Source: Halisarca cf. caerulea (Eukaryota > Porifera > Demospongiae > Chondrillida > Halisarcidae). From it: a DNA stretch of 64,000 nt. Positions 62,261 to 64,000 of this stretch are shown in pieces. How positions within the stretch are numbered: the stretch's first letter is position 1; each line of letters opens with the position of its first letter. A program made the translations under genes and the position numbers. The notes beneath the pieces were generated by a model, which was not told where the DNA came from, did no database searches, and saw nothing but the letters and a program-made list of their open reading frames with translations. Where the stretch lies: assembly GCA_963170055.1 (NCBI GenBank), contig CAUJGJ010000371.1, forward strand, positions 1-64,000, in the 5' to 3' direction.

Positions 62261-64000
62261 CACTTCAGAAACTTCATGTGTGTCCACTGGGAATGTGCGT
62301 GGTGCTAGTGCCAAATATTGGTATTAGCACCAGCATATCCAACACTACACAAATACGCCCACAGCACTTCAGAAAGGTCATGTGTGTCCACTGGGAATGT
62401 GCGCGGTGCTAGTGCCAAATATTGTTATTAGCACCGGCATATCCAACACTACACAAATACGCCCACAGTAGTTAAGAAACTTCATGTGTGTCCACTGGGA
62501 ATGTGCGTGGTGCTAGTGCCAAATATTGGTATTAGCACCAGCATATCCAACACTACACAAATACGCCCACAGCACTTCAGAAAGGTCATGTGTGTCCATT
62601 GGGAATGTGCGTGGTGCTAGTGCCAAATATTGGTATTCGCACCAGCATATCCAACACTACATAAATACACCCACAGTACTTCAGAAAGGTCATGTGTGTC
62701 CATTGGGAATGTGCGTGGTGCTAGTGCCAAATATTGGTATTAGCACCAGCATATCGAACACTACACAAATACGCCCACAGCACTTCAGAAAGGTCATGTG
62801 TGTCCACTGGGAATGTGCGTGGTGCTAGTGCCAAATATTGGTATTAGCACGTGCACATCCAACACTACACAAATACGCCCACAGCACTTCAGAAAGGTCA
62901 TGTGTGTCCATTGGGAATGTGCGTGGTGCTAGTGCCAAATATTGGTATTAGCACCAGCATATCCAACACTACACAAATACGCACACAGCACTTCAGAAAG
63001 GTCATGTGTATCCATTGGGAATGTGCGTGGTGCTAGTGCCAAATATTGGTATTAGCACCAGCATATCCAACACTACACAAATACGCCCACAGCACTTCAG
63101 AAAGGTCATGTGTGTCCATTGCGAATGTGCGTGGTGCTAGTGCCAAATATTGGTATTAGCACCAGCATATCTAACACTACACAAACACGCCCACAGTAGT
63201 TAAGAAACTTCATGTGTGTCCACTGGGAATGTGCGTGGTGCTAGTGCCAAATATTGGTATTAGCACCAGCATATCCAACACTACACAAATACGCCCACAT
63301 CAATTTTAGAAACGTAATGTGTGTCCACTGGGAATGTGCGTGGTGCTAGTGCCAAATATTGGTATTAGCACCAGCATATCCAACACTACACAAATACGCA
63401 CACAGCACTTCAGAAAGGTCATGTGTGTCCACTGGGAATGTGCGTGGTGCTAGTGCCAAATATTGGTATTAGCACCAGCATATCCAACACTACACAAATA
63501 CGCCCACAGCACTTCAGAAAGGTCATGTGTTTCCACTGGGAATGTGCGTGGTGCTAGTGCCAAATATTGGTATTAGAACCAGCATATCCAACACTACACA
63601 AATACGCCCACAGCACTTCAGAAACTTCATGTGTGTCCACTGGGAATGTGCGTGGTGCTAGTGCCAAATATTGGTATTAGCACCAGCATATCCAACACTA
63701 CACAAATACGCCCACAGCACTTCAGAAAGGTCATGTGTGTCCACTGGGAATGTGCGTGGTGCTAGTGCCAAATATTGGTATTAGCACCAGCATATCCAAC
63801 ACTACACAAATACGCCCACAGCACTTCAGAAAGGTCATGTGTGTCCATTGGGAATGTGCGTGGTGCTAGTGCCAAATATTGGTATTAGCACCAGCATATC
63901 TAACACTACACAAACACGCCCACAGTAGTTAAGAAACTTCATGTGTTTCCACTGGGAATGTGCGTGGTGCTAGTGCCAAATATTGGTATTAGCACCAGCA
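62261..64000. repeat. Right-edge monomers
   Basis: About 17 units reaching the window end in mid-unit (81 bp into a monomer). They include GCGCGGTGC near 62,402, TTCGCACC near 62,637, TATCGAACAC near 62,753, the last GCACGTGCAC (CACGTG at 62,848), CATGTGTATCC near 63,004, CATTGCGAATG near 63,118, and a subtype D unit with an altered window (CATCAATTTTAGAAACGTAATG) at about 63,297. The array clearly continues beyond the window. Confidence 0.85.

Larger units (their letters stand above)
1..64000. repeat. 104-bp satellite DNA array filling the window
   Basis: The same 104-bp unit repeats head to tail from the first base to the last, with no other sequence between copies. A typical unit starts CCACAGCACTTCAG, has TGTGTCCACTGGGAATG near positions 25-42, GGTGCTAGTGCCAA at 47-60, TTGGTATTAGCACC at 64-77 and ends CACAAATACGC. 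The last unit start is at 63,920, so there are about 615 complete units plus 81 bp, with a net loss of 41 bp through small indels. All units share one orientation, and I saw no inversion. Most units differ from consensus by only a few substitutions. Local islands are more diverged. Composition is about 47% G+C with two CpG sites per unit. Size, homogeneity and nested higher-order repeats are typical of eukaryotic centromeric or pericentromeric satellites; that location is inferred, not shown. I do not recognise the family. AATATT (an SspI site) occurs about once per unit, so a 104-bp digest ladder is expected. Confidence 0.98.

Noticed and set aside
1..64000. CRISPR array (conserved repeat with a short variable segment)
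   Set aside because: The variable segment has only four recurrent forms, not unique spacers. The conserved part is about 85 bp, and repeat units vary and form HORs. No cas genes are present. It is a eukaryotic-type satellite.
1..64000. Telomeric repeat, rDNA, tRNA or transposon insertions within the array
   Set aside because: I read through the window and found no short telomere-like runs, no rRNA or tRNA-like segments, no terminal inverted repeats and no non-satellite DNA longer than a few bases.

Overview
The whole 64-kb window is satellite DNA. It is one uninterrupted head-to-tail tandem array of a 104-bp monomer of about 47% G+C, and it runs off both ends. Counting from the first base, the window holds about 615 complete monomers plus an 81-bp partial one. 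The register drifts by a net -41 bp, through scattered 1-2 bp indels. I found no gene, RNA gene, transposon, CRISPR array or non-satellite spacer. The short reading frames on both strands are by-products of the repeat. The size, homogeneity and multi-kilobase higher-order repeats (HORs) point to a eukaryotic centromeric, pericentromeric or other heterochromatic block. I do not recognise the monomer and cannot name the organism.

Each monomer has three zones. Positions 7-23 are a variable window that exists in four discrete, linked subtypes. Positions 24-46 are G/T-rich. Positions 47-77 are a near-perfect dyad that would fold into a 14-bp stem with a 3-nt loop. It can extend to about 21-23 bp with one or two bulged bases. 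An A/C-rich stretch follows. The two G.T positions in the stem are wobble pairs only in plus-strand RNA, so the hairpin is strand-asymmetric.

Layout. The left domain (1-about 31.75 kb) is built from HOR units of about 4.05-4.37 kb (39-42 monomers). It contains a 4,264-bp tandem duplication (about 6.99-15.55 kb), a 3,950-bp tandem duplication (18.77-26.62 kb), and an 11.75-11.85-kb displaced duplication (14.73-19.90 kb versus 26.48-31.75 kb). A divergent 1.1-kb block occurs three times. A transition zone of mixed, more diverged monomers lies at about 31.75-33.64 kb. The right domain (about 33.6-64 kb) uses other monomer variants, including a GCACGTGC variant and a 1-bp-deleted variant. Its HOR units are 2,494 bp, 3,738 bp (with nested 1,453-bp and 311-bp duplications), 832/833 bp, 1,558 bp and 2,389 bp. 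Every duplication is in monomer register, as expected from unequal crossing-over or conversion between misaligned copies.

The best candidate for something functional is the hairpin shared by nearly all monomers. Transcription and processing cannot be judged from sequence alone, and I saw no compensatory changes in the stem.
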